A stretch of DNA of 64,000 nucleotides from Methylotenera versatilis 7 (lineage in GTDB: Bacteria; Pseudomonadota; Gammaproteobacteria; Burkholderiales; Methylophilaceae): positions 1,421,954-1,485,953 of the forward strand of contig NZ_JUGF01000002.1 in the NCBI RefSeq assembly GCF_000799165.1. Reading direction: 5' to 3'. Positions 27,069 to 35,407 of this stretch are shown piece after piece; the first letter of the stretch is position 1, and every line of letters starts with the position of its first letter. The translations under genes were made by a program, and so were the position numbers. The notes beneath the pieces are model-generated. The model was not told where the DNA came from. It saw only the letters and a program-made list of their open reading frames with translations, and did no database searches.

Positions 27069-28028
27069 AATCTCAGATTCAACAAGCCTATAGCCCTTCT
27101 TTTTGCTTATGCATGGTTGGTGATGCATAACACTAACTTTACCATTGGCATGCTAGTCGCCTTCCAGATGTTCTCAGGTCGATTATCTGGTCCTGTATTA
27201 CGCTTAGTCGGTTTATGGCAAGAGTTCCAACAAGCCGATATCGCCGTGAAACGCCTAGGTGATGTCATGAATGCACCAGCAGAACCAATGACACTCATCC
27301 CCACCAGAGCCAACGTCAACCAAGCCACCAATATCACCGTCGATAGTCTCGGCTTTAAATACGCCGATGACTTACCCTGGCTGTATCAAAACCTCAGCTT
27401 CAATATTCAGGCAGGGCATTGCGTATTAGTGATGGGCCCAAGTGGCTGCGGTAAAAGCACGCTGGCTAAACTGTTACTGGGTTTCTATCAGCCACAGCAA
27501 GGCAATATCAAACTCAACGGTCAAGATATCCGTTATCTCGCTGCGAATGAACTCAGAAACCACTTTGGTGTAGTACCACAAGAAACCGTCATCTTTTCCG
27601 GCACCATTTACGATAACCTAATCTTAGCCAACCCACACGCCAGCTTTGAACAAATCATTCAAGCCTGCCAACTGGCAGAGATACACCAAACCATTGAGAA
27701 ACTACCACAAGGCTACCAAACCACAGTCGGTGAACACGGCACAGGCTTAAGTGGCGGACAGAAACAACGCATTGCCATTGCCAGAGCATTACTCAAACAG
27801 CCTAAAGTATTGATATTTGATGAAGCGGTATCCAACCTTGATCAACAAACCGCAGAGCATTTTGCACAGACAGTGAATAAGCTGAAAGGTAAGGTCACTA
27901 TTCTATTCATCACGCATCAACTGCCCAAGGGATTGCAGGTGGATGAGGCGGTGGTGTTGGGGAAATCTGAAGGTATTGAAACAAAAAATCATAACTCAAC
28001 TGAAGTTAAAAGCGTAGTTAAAGAGTGA
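27069..28028 (+). pseudogene. C-terminal remnant of a type I secretion ABC transporter (HlyB/RtxB-like)
   Basis: The frame opens after a stop at 27066 and gives about 300 residues. They cover the last transmembrane helix region of an exporter (TIGMLVAFQMFSGRLSGPVLRL) and a complete ATPase: Walker [10 protein letters not shown], signature LSGGQKQR, Walker B VLIFDEAVSNLD, and the H-loop THQLPKG. HlyB-type exporters are about 700 residues and begin with a C39-like domain and five more helices, all missing here. No upstream fragment is seen in the 200 bp before it. Possible initiation codons (TTG 27117, GTG 27120, ATG 27123) exist, but the product could not span the membrane normally. Confidence 0.8.
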
Positions 28029-28062
28029 AATACATGAATGATAGTGAATGGGGTATGAAGCT

Positions 28063-28476
28063 ATGATAGATAGAATTAATAGAACTTGCGCGATGGTGCT
28101 AAAAATACATTGGGGATGGTATTTCTTTATTTTCTTTATTTTTTGGACAGTTTTCTTTTACTTACATCCCATTCACAAAAGTGATAAAACATATTTCATA
28201 TATTCAGGGATTAGCTGGTATGTAATATTTCCATCTGTATTTTTAGTTAGTTGGTGTAAAAATATTTTTTATTCAAAAGAGGATAAACAGTTTTTAGATA
28301 ATCGAGTTAGGGTTGGTATTCCGGCTACAGACAATTATTTTTATACAAAAATTAATAGCGACATTAGTAAAAGTAAGAAGTTATTTGGATATCTTTATAC
28401 GCTACTTAAAGTGGTGGCGTTCGGCGGGATTGGATATGTTTTTGCAATAGGTTTACATCTAAGTAAAGGGTTATAA
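28063..28476 (+). CDS. Unknown small membrane protein
   Basis: About 137 residues from the ATG at 28063 (MIDRINRT), with a GGGG-containing site before it; an ATG at 28048 would add five residues. Three hydrophobic segments are visible: WGWYFFIFFIFWTVFFYL near 17-34, WYVIFPSVFLVSW near 52-64, and VVAFGGIGYVFAIGL near the C-terminus. A charged loop between them contains RVGIPATDNYFYTK. It is markedly AT-rich compared with the core genes and begins 34 bp after the ABC remnant. I do not recognise the family. Confidence 0.55.
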   Translation: MIDRINRTCAMVLKIHWGWYFFIFFIFWTVFFYLHPIHKSDKTYFIYSGISWYVIFPSVFLVSWCKNIFYSKEDKQFLDNRVRVGIPATDNYFYTKINSDISKSKKLFGYLYTLLKVVAFGGIGYVFAIGLHLSKGL

Positions 28477-28477
28477 A

Positions 28478-28585
28478 ATGGCAAAAATTACAACGACTTT
28501 TGATGATTTATATCTCCACAAAGAGGAAATTGGGAATGCTTCTTTAGCCCGCGTAGGGCGCACTCGCTTGCAGTGCGCCGAATGA
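28478..28585 (+). pseudogene. Short ORF, probable gene start cut by the REP/RAYT insertion
   Basis: Begins at an ATG overlapping the end of the membrane-protein gene and encodes MAKITTTFDDLYLHKEEIGN, then runs into the left REP hairpin and stops within 36 codons. The first 24 or so codons look like a genuine N-terminus; the rest is REP sequence. No continuation is visible after the right REP. It may instead be a non-coding tail. Confidence 0.35.
28553..28579 (+). repeat. Left REP hairpin
   Basis: A GTAG tetranucleotide directly followed by GGCGCACT - 7 nt loop - AGTGCGCC, the typical REP layout of a GTAG/GGAG mark plus palindrome. It lies 29 bp before the RAYT start. Confidence 0.8.
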
Positions 28586-28607
28586 ATAATGTGAGCTAAA
28601 CGAACGT

Positions 28608-28973
28608 ATGGATTATCGTCGTGCATGGCACCCAGGAGGGAGTTACTTCTTTACCGTCAATTGCCTGCAACGCAGCAACAACGATTTACTTATACGACAC
28701 ATTGATACTTTGAAACGGGCAATCTCAACAGTAAAAAAGACCCGTCCTTTCAAAATACACGCTTGGGTGGTGTTGCCTGACCATATGCATTGTGTGATGG
28801 AATTACCAGAAGGCGATAGTGATTTTGCAACGCGATGGCGCCTCATCAAAATGTTGTTTTCAAAAAGCATAAGCAAAAACGAATATCGAAGTGAGGTGCG
28901 TAAACAAAGACGAGAGCGTGGCATATGGCAAAGGCGGTATAGAGAAGGATTTAATGTATACAGGTTAATTTAA
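28608..28973 (+). pseudogene. Truncated REP-associated tyrosine transposase (RAYT, Y1_Tnp)
   Basis: 121 residues starting MDYRRAWHPGGSYFFTVNCL, the classic RAYT opening. The metal-binding HUH-type motif is in VVLPDHMHCVMELPEGD near residues 58-69, followed by the FATRWRLIKMLFSK helix and RERGIWQRRY. Full RAYTs continue with a segment ending around NPVKHG and reach 150 or more residues; here the frame breaks off into unrelated codons just after IWQRRY and stops 9 bp before the right REP. A 3' deletion is likely and the protein is probably inactive. Confidence 0.85.
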
Positions 28974-28981
28974 TAGATACT

Positions 28982-29007
28982 GCGCACTGCAAGCGAGTGC
29001 ATCTTAC
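28982..29007 (-). repeat. Right REP hairpin (inverted copy)
   Basis: On the minus strand GTAA, then a hairpin whose 19 bases from GCACTCGC to GTGCGC match the left REP exactly. The other arm has decayed (GATGCACT against GGCGCACT). Confidence 0.75.
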
Positions 29008-29040
29008 ACGAGCTTATTTGAATATATAAATCAGTGAATG

Positions 29041-29436
29041 CTATATTTTTAGCAAAATCTCATTTGCCATTTTTTCCATGCGATCAAGGCTGACATCTGC
29101 TTTCTGTAAAAAATCGTCATCATACTGATTGGGATTTGCCCAGTGTTTACCTTTAATTTGGCAGCGTTTTGCCAATTTAGTGATACCAATATCCTGCAAT
29201 TCGAAACCTAAATCTGTCCAGCTAAGGGCTAAACGCGCTTCGGTTTCATGGTTTTGTATTCCCGTCTCTTGCAACTGGCGAATATAAACCGCTGTTTCTC
29301 TGGAGGCTTTAATCACACCTCTTAATGCTTTAACTGACTGTTCTTTTCTTAATTTACTTGCGCGGCCTAAATTCGAAAGCCAAGATTTTGTATGTTTTAA
29401 AATCTCCCAAATCAGCTCTGAACCCAAAATATCCAT
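29041..29436 (-). CDS. Unknown helical protein downstream of trmJ
   Basis: 131 residues, predicted almost wholly alpha-helical and charged, with no signal peptide or membrane segment. Notable stretches are ELIWEILKHTKSWLSNLGRA, RGVIKASRETAVYIRQLQ and ALSWTDLGFELQDIGITKLAKRC, suggesting a helical bundle. It starts 17 bp after the trmJ stop on the same strand, so it is probably co-transcribed. I do not recognise the family and assign no function. Confidence 0.65.
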   Translation of the reverse strand: MDILGSELIWEILKHTKSWLSNLGRASKLRKEQSVKALRGVIKASRETAVYIRQLQETGIQNHETEARLALSWTDLGFELQDIGITKLAKRCQIKGKHWANPNQYDDDFLQKADVSLDRMEKMANEILLKI

Positions 29437-29453
29437 AGTCGTCTTTCGGTCGC

Positions 29454-30206
29454 TTAATATTTATTATGTTTTCTTGGCTCTTGCGTCAGCGTTAAAACGC
29501 CTCTTAATAAATTCACTTCTTCTTTTTCAAGTCTTGCACGAGCATAAATTCTACGCAAACGTTCGCTTAATTTTTTAGGCGCGGCGGGGTTTAAATAACC
29601 GATATGTAGAAGAGTTTGTTCTAAATGCGCGTAAAAGCCTTCTAATGCGTCATTGGTGGCAAGTTCATTCGCTTCTGTTGCATCAATCTTGCCTTCTAAG
29701 ATTGCCATGCGTAGCTCATAGCACATCACTTGCACCGCTGAGGCCAGGTTTAAAGATGAGTATTCAGGATTGGCTGGAATCATTGCCAGCATTTGGCAGC
29801 AATCCAGCTCTGCATTGCTTAAGCCGCTCATTTCCGTGCCGAATACAAAAGCAATTGGCTGGTTAGTGGCTATTTTGCTAGCCTCTATGGCGGCAACGCG
29901 TGCGCCAACCGTTTCATGCGATAAATAACGTTTTCGGGCGCTCATGCCAATTGCAAACGCACAGTCTGTCAACGCTTCGCTTAAAGTTTCAGTCACAATC
30001 GCGCGCTCAAGTAAATCGGCCGCACCTGTTGATAACGCTGTAGCGTGCGCATCGGGGAATTTGTCGGGCTTAACCAAATACAAATGCTGCAAGCCCATCG
30101 TTTTCATGGCGCGCGCCGCTGAGCCGATATTGCCAGGGTGGCTGGTTTGGCAAAGTACGATACGAATGTTGTTGAAGATGGTAGCGGGAATAATTGATTG
30201 GGACAA
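29454..30206 (-). CDS. trmJ: tRNA (cytidine/uridine-2'-O-)-methyltransferase TrmJ
   Basis: SPOUT-class methyltransferase modifying position 32 of tRNAs. 250 residues. The knotted fold signature is seen in IVLCQTSHPGNIGSAARAMKTMG near residues 15-37, VFGTEMSGLSNAELDCC near 122-138, and the SLNLASAVQVMCYELR block near 150-165 that binds SAM. The C-terminal helical extension (LRRIYARARLEKEEVNLLRGVL) is specific to the TrmJ/LasT group. It is divergent from suhB. Confidence 0.93.
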   Translation of the reverse strand: MSQSIIPATIFNNIRIVLCQTSHPGNIGSAARAMKTMGLQHLYLVKPDKFPDAHATALSTGAADLLERAIVTETLSEALTDCAFAIGMSARKRYLSHETVGARVAAIEASKIATNQPIAFVFGTEMSGLSNAELDCCQMLAMIPANPEYSSLNLASAVQVMCYELRMAILEGKIDATEANELATNDALEGFYAHLEQTLLHIGYLNPAAPKKLSERLRRIYARARLEKEEVNLLRGVLTLTQEPRKHNKY

Positions 30207-30270
30207 TTTGGGTATAGGCCTATTGATGCTAAAATAGCATTTTAACAGCTCTTCTAAAGATTATTTCGTT

Positions 30271-31080
30271 ATGCATCCAATGCTAATCAATGCAGTAAAA
30301 GCCGCTCGCGAAGCTGGCCGTATTATCAACAAAGCTTCCAATGACGTTGGTGCGCTTACCATTCAAAGTAAAGATTTTAACGATTTTGTGAGTGAGGTCG
30401 ATCGCGGGGCAGAGCAGGCCATCATTGATACACTGAAATATGCTTATCCAGACCACGGGTTTTTGGGTGAAGAAAGCGGTAACACCAATCAGGAATCTGA
30501 AAATATCTGGATTATTGATCCGCTGGATGGCACAACTAACTTCTTGCATAACTTTCCGCAATACTGCGTATCGATTGCCTTGCAGCAAAAAGGTGTGCTG
30601 ACACAAGCGGTCATTTATGACCCAGTGCGCAATGATTTGTTTACTGCGACAAAAGGCCGCGGTGCATTTTTAAACGATAAACGCATTCGTGTTGCTAATC
30701 GCAGCAAACTGCAAACAGCACTGATTTCTACAGGATTCCCCTTTAAAGATTTTACGCATTTAGACACTTATATGGCGATGCTGCAAGACATGATTAAAAG
30801 TACAAGCGGCATCCGTCGCCCGGGTTCTGCTGCGCTGGATTTGGCCTATGTGGCGGCTGGCTACACTGATGGTTTCTTTGAGCTGAATCTATCGGCATGG
30901 GACATCGCTGCTGGCGGCTTGCTGGTGCAAGAAGCTGGCGGCATTGTCGGTGATTTTGAAGGCAATGAAAGTTGGCTGACTACCGGAAATATTGTGGCAG
31001 CAAATCCGAAAGTATTCTCTCAAATGCTGCAAGTGTTAAGCCCACACTTAACACCAGCGCAAAAAACCCAGTTTGCCTAA
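30271..31080 (+). CDS. suhB: Inositol-1-monophosphatase family protein SuhB
   Basis: Mg-dependent phosphatase of the IMPase family; in E. coli SuhB also joins the rRNA antitermination complex. 269 residues. Motifs: GEESG near residue 70, [17 protein letters not shown] near 87-103 (metal ligands), and [18 protein letters not shown] near 208-225. It is divergent from trmJ, a common proteobacterial pairing. Confidence 0.93.
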   Translation: MHPMLINAVKAAREAGRIINKASNDVGALTIQSKDFNDFVSEVDRGAEQAIIDTLKYAYPDHGFLGEESGNTNQESENIWIIDPLDGTTNFLHNFPQYCVSIALQQKGVLTQAVIYDPVRNDLFTATKGRGAFLNDKRIRVANRSKLQTALISTGFPFKDFTHLDTYMAMLQDMIKSTSGIRRPGSAALDLAYVAAGYTDGFFELNLSAWDIAAGGLLVQEAGGIVGDFEGNESWLTTGNIVAANPKVFSQMLQVLSPHLTPAQKTQFA

Positions 31081-31144
31081 GAATCATTTTTTCAAGTTTA
31101 GTTTTCATCGGTTCAGTTTTCTTAAGTTGTTGATCGAATAACAT

Positions 31145-31351
31145 TTAGTGCACTGAATCGGTTTCGTTTAAGCTACAGTTAATAATAAAAGCCATATTAA
31201 ATAGCTCATCGTCTGCGCTTAACGCAACACGTTGAAAAAAATCGGCTTTATAGTTTTCGTCTGTGGCTAATTTTTCAACATCAAATGGCCCCATCACCTC
31301 ACGGCAGCGAATTAAAAACTGAGCATACATCTCATATTGGTTATTAATCAT
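31145..31351 (-). CDS. Unknown 68-residue protein
   Basis: Small acidic soluble protein (MINNQYEMYAQFLIRCREVM start) with an AAAGGA ribosome site about 7 bp before the ATG, which supports real translation. The middle (ATDENYKADFFQRVALSADDE) looks helical. There is no membrane segment or recognisable motif. It lies alone between suhB and mutS on the opposite strand. Confidence 0.5.
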   Translation of the reverse strand: MINNQYEMYAQFLIRCREVMGPFDVEKLATDENYKADFFQRVALSADDELFNMAFIINCSLNETDSVH

Positions 31352-31595
31352 TTGTCATGTCCTTTAGGTTTAGATTAAAAAATAAATAACTGCCTACTTG
31401 TTTAAGCTATTAACTGCACAACTTATGCCAGATTTCTTTAGGCATCACACTTATCTAATAGACTGATTTGGTTGAATATTTTTTTAACTGCATATTCCTG
31501 ATGATGAAATATTTACAATTAGTGTCGATAAATTGAACAAATCATCGAAAATGTTTATAAAATAGCCCTCAGCCAATTACCCAGAACACACCTTT

Positions 31596-34196
31596 GTGAC
31601 AACTCCAGACAGTACAGAAACTCAAACATCCAATCACACGCCAATGATGCGTCAATACTTGGGTTTAAAAGCGCAACACCCCGATATGCTGCTGTTTTAT
31701 CGCATGGGAGATTTTTATGAGCTGTTTTTTGAGGATGCTGAAAAAGCGTCACGTATATTAGGTATTACGCTGACTAGTCGCGGCAGCAGTAATGGTGAGC
31801 CGATTAAAATGGCTGGCGTGCCGTATCATGCGGCTGAGCAGTATTTAGCGAAGCTGGCCAAGATGGGCGAAGCGGTCGCTATTTGTGAGCAGGTTGGCGA
31901 TCCAGCCACATCTAAAGGCCCCGTTGAGCGAAAAGTGACGCGCTTGCTCACGCCCGGCACTTTGACTGATAGTGCTCTGTTAGATGAAACACGCAATAAT
32001 GTGCTATTAAGTATTTGTTTTGGTGAAGGTTTGATTGGCTTGGCGCAATTAAATCTAGCGTCAGGCGCTTTTGTATTAAGCGAAATAGCGCTCGGACAAT
32101 TAGCACAAGAGTTAGCACGCATTAATCCAGCAGAAATTGTATGTGATGATCATTTGCCGGCAGGTGCGCAAAGTGAGGTGATTAATCAGCACAAAGCACC
32201 TAAAAAACGTTTAAGCGCTTGGCAGTTTGATTTTGCAGCGGCTATCGCAGGTTTGACTAAACAGCTGAATACCTTGGATTTAAACGGTTTTGGCTGTGCT
32301 GATTTAAAGCCTGCGATTAGCGCCGCAGGTGCGTTACTGGATTATGTAAAGCACACGCAGCGCGCTGCGTTACCGCATATCAATTCAATCAGCGTTGAAT
32401 CTATTAGCGATACGATTCAGCTGGATTCGGCCACACGCCGCAATTTAGAAATCGATCAAACTTTACGTGGTGAAGCGTCGCCAACGCTATATTCTTTGCT
32501 GAACACCACAAAAACTGCCATGGGTGCGCGCTTGTTGCGGCACTGGCTGCATCATCCCTTGCGCAATCAAAACTTAGTGCTTAAACGGCACGATGCTGTG
32601 GCTGAGTTGATTCATACATCCAGCTATCAACCGCTGCAAAATCATTTAAAAGTCATTGGCGATATTGAACGCATTACCGCGCGCATTGCGCTAAAAACTG
32701 CCCGCCCGCGCGACTTATCTGGCTTAAGCGTCAGTTTGCTGCAATTGCCTTTGCTGCAAAAGCAATTAGTTTCCAGCAAAGCGGTGCTTTTGGAAACGCT
32801 GGGCGCCAATCTACAAGCACCAATTGCGGTAGTTAACCTGTTAAACCAAGCCATTAAAACAGAGCCTTCATCTTTGCTGCGCGAAGGCGGCGTAATTGCG
32901 GACGGATTTGATGCGGATTTAGATGAATTGCGCAGCATCCAAACGAATCATGGCGATTTTTTACTGCAGTTTGAAGCGGCTGAAAAAGCGCGTACTGGTC
33001 TAACCAATTTAAAAGTAGAATACAACAGCGTACATGGCTTTTATATTGAGATAAGCCGTGCGCAGGCCGAAAACGCACCACCAGAATATCGCCGTCGGCA
33101 AACGCTGAAGAACGTAGAGCGCTTTATTACGCCTGAACTAAAAACCTTCGAAGATAAAGTGTTAAGTGCCAATGACAGGGCGCTGGCACGCGAAAAAATG
33201 CTTTATGAGCAAGTCATTGAAAAGCTGGGTGAATTTATACCTGCTTTGCAAACCAATAGTGGCGCAGTTGCCAGCTTGGATGTTTTGTGTTGTTTTGCCG
33301 AACGCGCGCTGGCTTTAAATTATGTGCAGCCACAATTTACCCAAGAGCCAGGTATTAATATCCAAGCGGGGCGACATCCGGTAGTTGAAAGTATTTCTGT
33401 TGCCAATAACAGCCAGCCGTTTATTAGTAACGATGTGCAGTTGAATCCTTATCGGCAATTATTATTGATTACTGGCCCAAATATGGGTGGTAAATCGACA
33501 TTTATGCGCCAAACCGCACTGATTGTTTTACTGGCGCATTGTGGCAGTTTTGTGCCGGCAAATGCAGCTAAAATCGGCGAAATAGATCGTATCTTCACCA
33601 GAATTGGTGCGTCGGATGATTTGGCTGGCGGCAGGTCGACATTCATGGTGGAAATGACAGAAACCGCTAATATTTTGCATCATGCGACAGATAAAAGCTT
33701 GGTGTTGCTGGATGAAATAGGTCGCGGTACCAGCACGTTTGATGGTTTAAGCTTGGCGTGGGCGGTGGCGAAGCAGATATTAGAAAAAAATAAAAGCTAT
33801 ACTTTATTTGCAACGCATTATTTTGAGTTAACCCGCATTGTAGATGAGGCAAAACAGGCTGCGAATGTGCATTTAGATGCAGTGGAACACGGTAACAATA
33901 TTGTGTTTATGCATAAAGTTGAAGAGGGCGCGGCCCACATGAGTTACGGCATACAAGTGGCGCAGTTGGCGGGAATTCCTAAAAGTGCCGTGTCGATAGC
34001 CAAGCGTAAACTTGCGCAGTTAGAGAATAATCAAATTGCCCAAAACAGTCATCAGCCCGATATGTTTACAGCGGCTATAGAACCAGAACCTCTACCGGCA
34101 CATCCTTTGATTGAAGCGATGGATTCAATTCAGCCGGATGATTTAACGCCTAAAATGGCATTGGAACTATTGTATAAACTGAAAGAGTTAACTTAA
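31596..34196 (+). CDS. mutS: DNA mismatch repair protein MutS
   Basis: Recognises mismatches and small loops and recruits MutL. 866 residues from a GTG start. The mismatch-reading Phe-x-Glu is in [14 protein letters not shown] near residues 35-50. The C-terminal ATPase has GPNMGGKST near 626, the [16 protein letters not shown] block, [19 protein letters not shown], and FATHYFELT. The tail ends with the helix that mediates tetramerisation. A later ATG pair at codons 17-18 is an alternative start. Confidence 0.97.
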   Translation: MTTPDSTETQTSNHTPMMRQYLGLKAQHPDMLLFYRMGDFYELFFEDAEKASRILGITLTSRGSSNGEPIKMAGVPYHAAEQYLAKLAKMGEAVAICEQVGDPATSKGPVERKVTRLLTPGTLTDSALLDETRNNVLLSICFGEGLIGLAQLNLASGAFVLSEIALGQLAQELARINPAEIVCDDHLPAGAQSEVINQHKAPKKRLSAWQFDFAAAIAGLTKQLNTLDLNGFGCADLKPAISAAGALLDYVKHTQRAALPHINSISVESISDTIQLDSATRRNLEIDQTLRGEASPTLYSLLNTTKTAMGARLLRHWLHHPLRNQNLVLKRHDAVAELIHTSSYQPLQNHLKVIGDIERITARIALKTARPRDLSGLSVSLLQLPLLQKQLVSSKAVLLETLGANLQAPIAVVNLLNQAIKTEPSSLLREGGVIADGFDADLDELRSIQTNHGDFLLQFEAAEKARTGLTNLKVEYNSVHGFYIEISRAQAENAPPEYRRRQTLKNVERFITPELKTFEDKVLSANDRALAREKMLYEQVIEKLGEFIPALQTNSGAVASLDVLCCFAERALALNYVQPQFTQEPGINIQAGRHPVVESISVANNSQPFISNDVQLNPYRQLLLITGPNMGGKSTFMRQTALIVLLAHCGSFVPANAAKIGEIDRIFTRIGASDDLAGGRSTFMVEMTETANILHHATDKSLVLLDEIGRGTSTFDGLSLAWAVAKQILEKNKSYTLFATHYFELTRIVDEAKQAANVHLDAVEHGNNIVFMHKVEEGAAHMSYGIQVAQLAGIPKSAVSIAKRKLAQLENNQIAQNSHQPDMFTAAIEPEPLPAHPLIEAMDSIQPDDLTPKMALELLYKLKELT

Positions 34197-34292
34197 AGAT
34201 TGTTAATGCGATTTTTAAGTCAATCGGTGAATACAGATGAAATTGAGGCGGGCTGTAGCTACGGTTCTTTTACAAAAGACTGAAGCAGGGAG

Positions 34293-34333
34293 CCAGCATT
34301 GATGATGTGCAATTTACGCATCATCAATGCTGG
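34293..34333. terminator. 15-bp perfect hairpin between convergent mutS and slyD
   Basis: CCAGCATTGATGATG at 34293-34307 pairs fully with 34319-34333 around an 11-nt loop. T-tracts are poor on both sides, so it is an atypical terminator, or an RNA-end stabiliser for the convergent genes. Confidence 0.55.
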
Positions 34334-34355
34334 TAATTAAATATAGGCTCTGTTT

Positions 34356-34835
34356 TTAGTGATGATGTCCACCGGCACCATGTACGTGCTGATGCGTTAC
34401 TTCTTCTTTATTAGCGGTACGCACATCGGCAATTGTGGCCGTAAATAATAAACGTTCGCCAGCCCAAGGATGGTTGCCATCAACCACTACTTTGCCATCG
34501 GCGATTTCAGTTACCGTGTATAAAATCACTTCACCAGTGTCGTCTTCACCTTCAAATTGCATACCTACTTTAAGTTCTGCAGCTGGGAAAGCGCTTGCTG
34601 GCTCGATTTGTACTAACTCCTCATCGTATTCACCAAAGCCATCAACAGGCTCCAGGCTGACTTCCACTACATCGCCCACGTTTTTACCGTGCATGGCTTC
34701 TTCTACTTTCGGGAATATATTGTCATATCCGCCATGTAAGTAGGCAACTGGTTCAGTGCTGGATTCCAGCACTTGACCATCGGCATTTTTAAGTTCATAA
34801 GTCATGGTAACAACGGTGTTCATGGCGACTTGCAT
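34356..34835 (-). CDS. slyD: FKBP-type peptidyl-prolyl isomerase, SlyD-like
   Basis: 159-residue prolyl isomerase and chaperone. The FKBP half has VTMTYELKNADGQVLESS and YLHGGYDNIFPKVEEAMHGK. The inserted flap domain lies between about residues 70 and 120. The C-terminus ends in a short His-rich tail (THQHVHGAGGHHH), a reduced form of the SlyD metal-binding tail that supplies Ni in hydrogenase maturation. MQVAMNTV offers two starts; the one at 34835 has the better upstream spacing. Confidence 0.92.
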   Translation of the reverse strand: MQVAMNTVVTMTYELKNADGQVLESSTEPVAYLHGGYDNIFPKVEEAMHGKNVGDVVEVSLEPVDGFGEYDEELVQIEPASAFPAAELKVGMQFEGEDDTGEVILYTVTEIADGKVVVDGNHPWAGERLLFTATIADVRTANKEEVTHQHVHGAGGHHH

Positions 34836-34928
34836 GTTTATTTCCTGAATGATTTAAATTTATCTAAGTTTAGTATTTTAATCTAAAAATGTGACAGTTG
34901 TTTGATTAAATTGCTTAGTAATCAATGC

Positions 34929-35402
34929 TTAGTAGTGGTGTTTTTGGCGCCATTGCCAAGGTGGTATTGGGTTTGCTCGTTTCCATAATCCTAGTTTTTG
35001 CCGACGGGATTCTTGCTCAATGACATCCAGTGTGTAGTCCATTGAGTAGCGCCTGTTAAACCATGCATGGCCATTTTTAAGCATGTAAATACTGGCATCT
35101 TGATTGTTACACATGAGTTTTCCCAAGTTGCGCTGATATTTGTCTGTACCTGTTATATAAACCTGTACATCGGCATTTTTACACAATTGCATAAGTGCTC
35201 GCCGCGCAGTTTTGCCATAGCTTTGATTACGTTCTGGCGCGTCAATATCGGTTAATCGCAGCTTATACTCGCTTAGATTGCCTTTTATCTTAACGGTGTC
35301 GCCATCGTAAAAGTAAGTGATTTTAGGCGTTAAGTCAGCAGCATGGGCGCTAAACTTAACACCTAAAATTAGGCAAAAAATAAAAAATCGATGAAAACGC
35401 AA
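34929..35402 (-). CDS. Secreted thermonuclease-like (SNase) nuclease
   Basis: 157 residues with a signal peptide ending AHA, so exported. The staphylococcal-nuclease domain shows the catalytic pattern: FYDGDTVKIKG (Asp), LRLTDIDAPERNQSYG (Arg and Glu), and a later KYQRNLGKLMC (Arg). The C-terminal LGLWKRANPIPPWQWRQK is the family ending. It likely degrades DNA/RNA in the periplasm or outside; salvage of phosphate from nucleic acids is a possible use, though no Pho box is seen. Its start lies 5 bp past the nadB stop, so both may share a transcript. Confidence 0.88.
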   Translation of the reverse strand: MRFHRFFIFCLILGVKFSAHAADLTPKITYFYDGDTVKIKGNLSEYKLRLTDIDAPERNQSYGKTARRALMQLCKNADVQVYITGTDKYQRNLGKLMCNNQDASIYMLKNGHAWFNRRYSMDYTLDVIEQESRRQKLGLWKRANPIPPWQWRQKHHY

Positions 35403-35407
35403 AAAAC

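Larger units (their letters stand above)
28553..29007 (+). mobile_element. REP-RAYT element (degenerate)
   Basis: A truncated REP-associated tyrosine transposase gene bracketed by two inverted REP hairpins that share a 19-bp identical stretch. The whole unit is 455 bp and interrupts the accessory islet. Confidence 0.75.
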
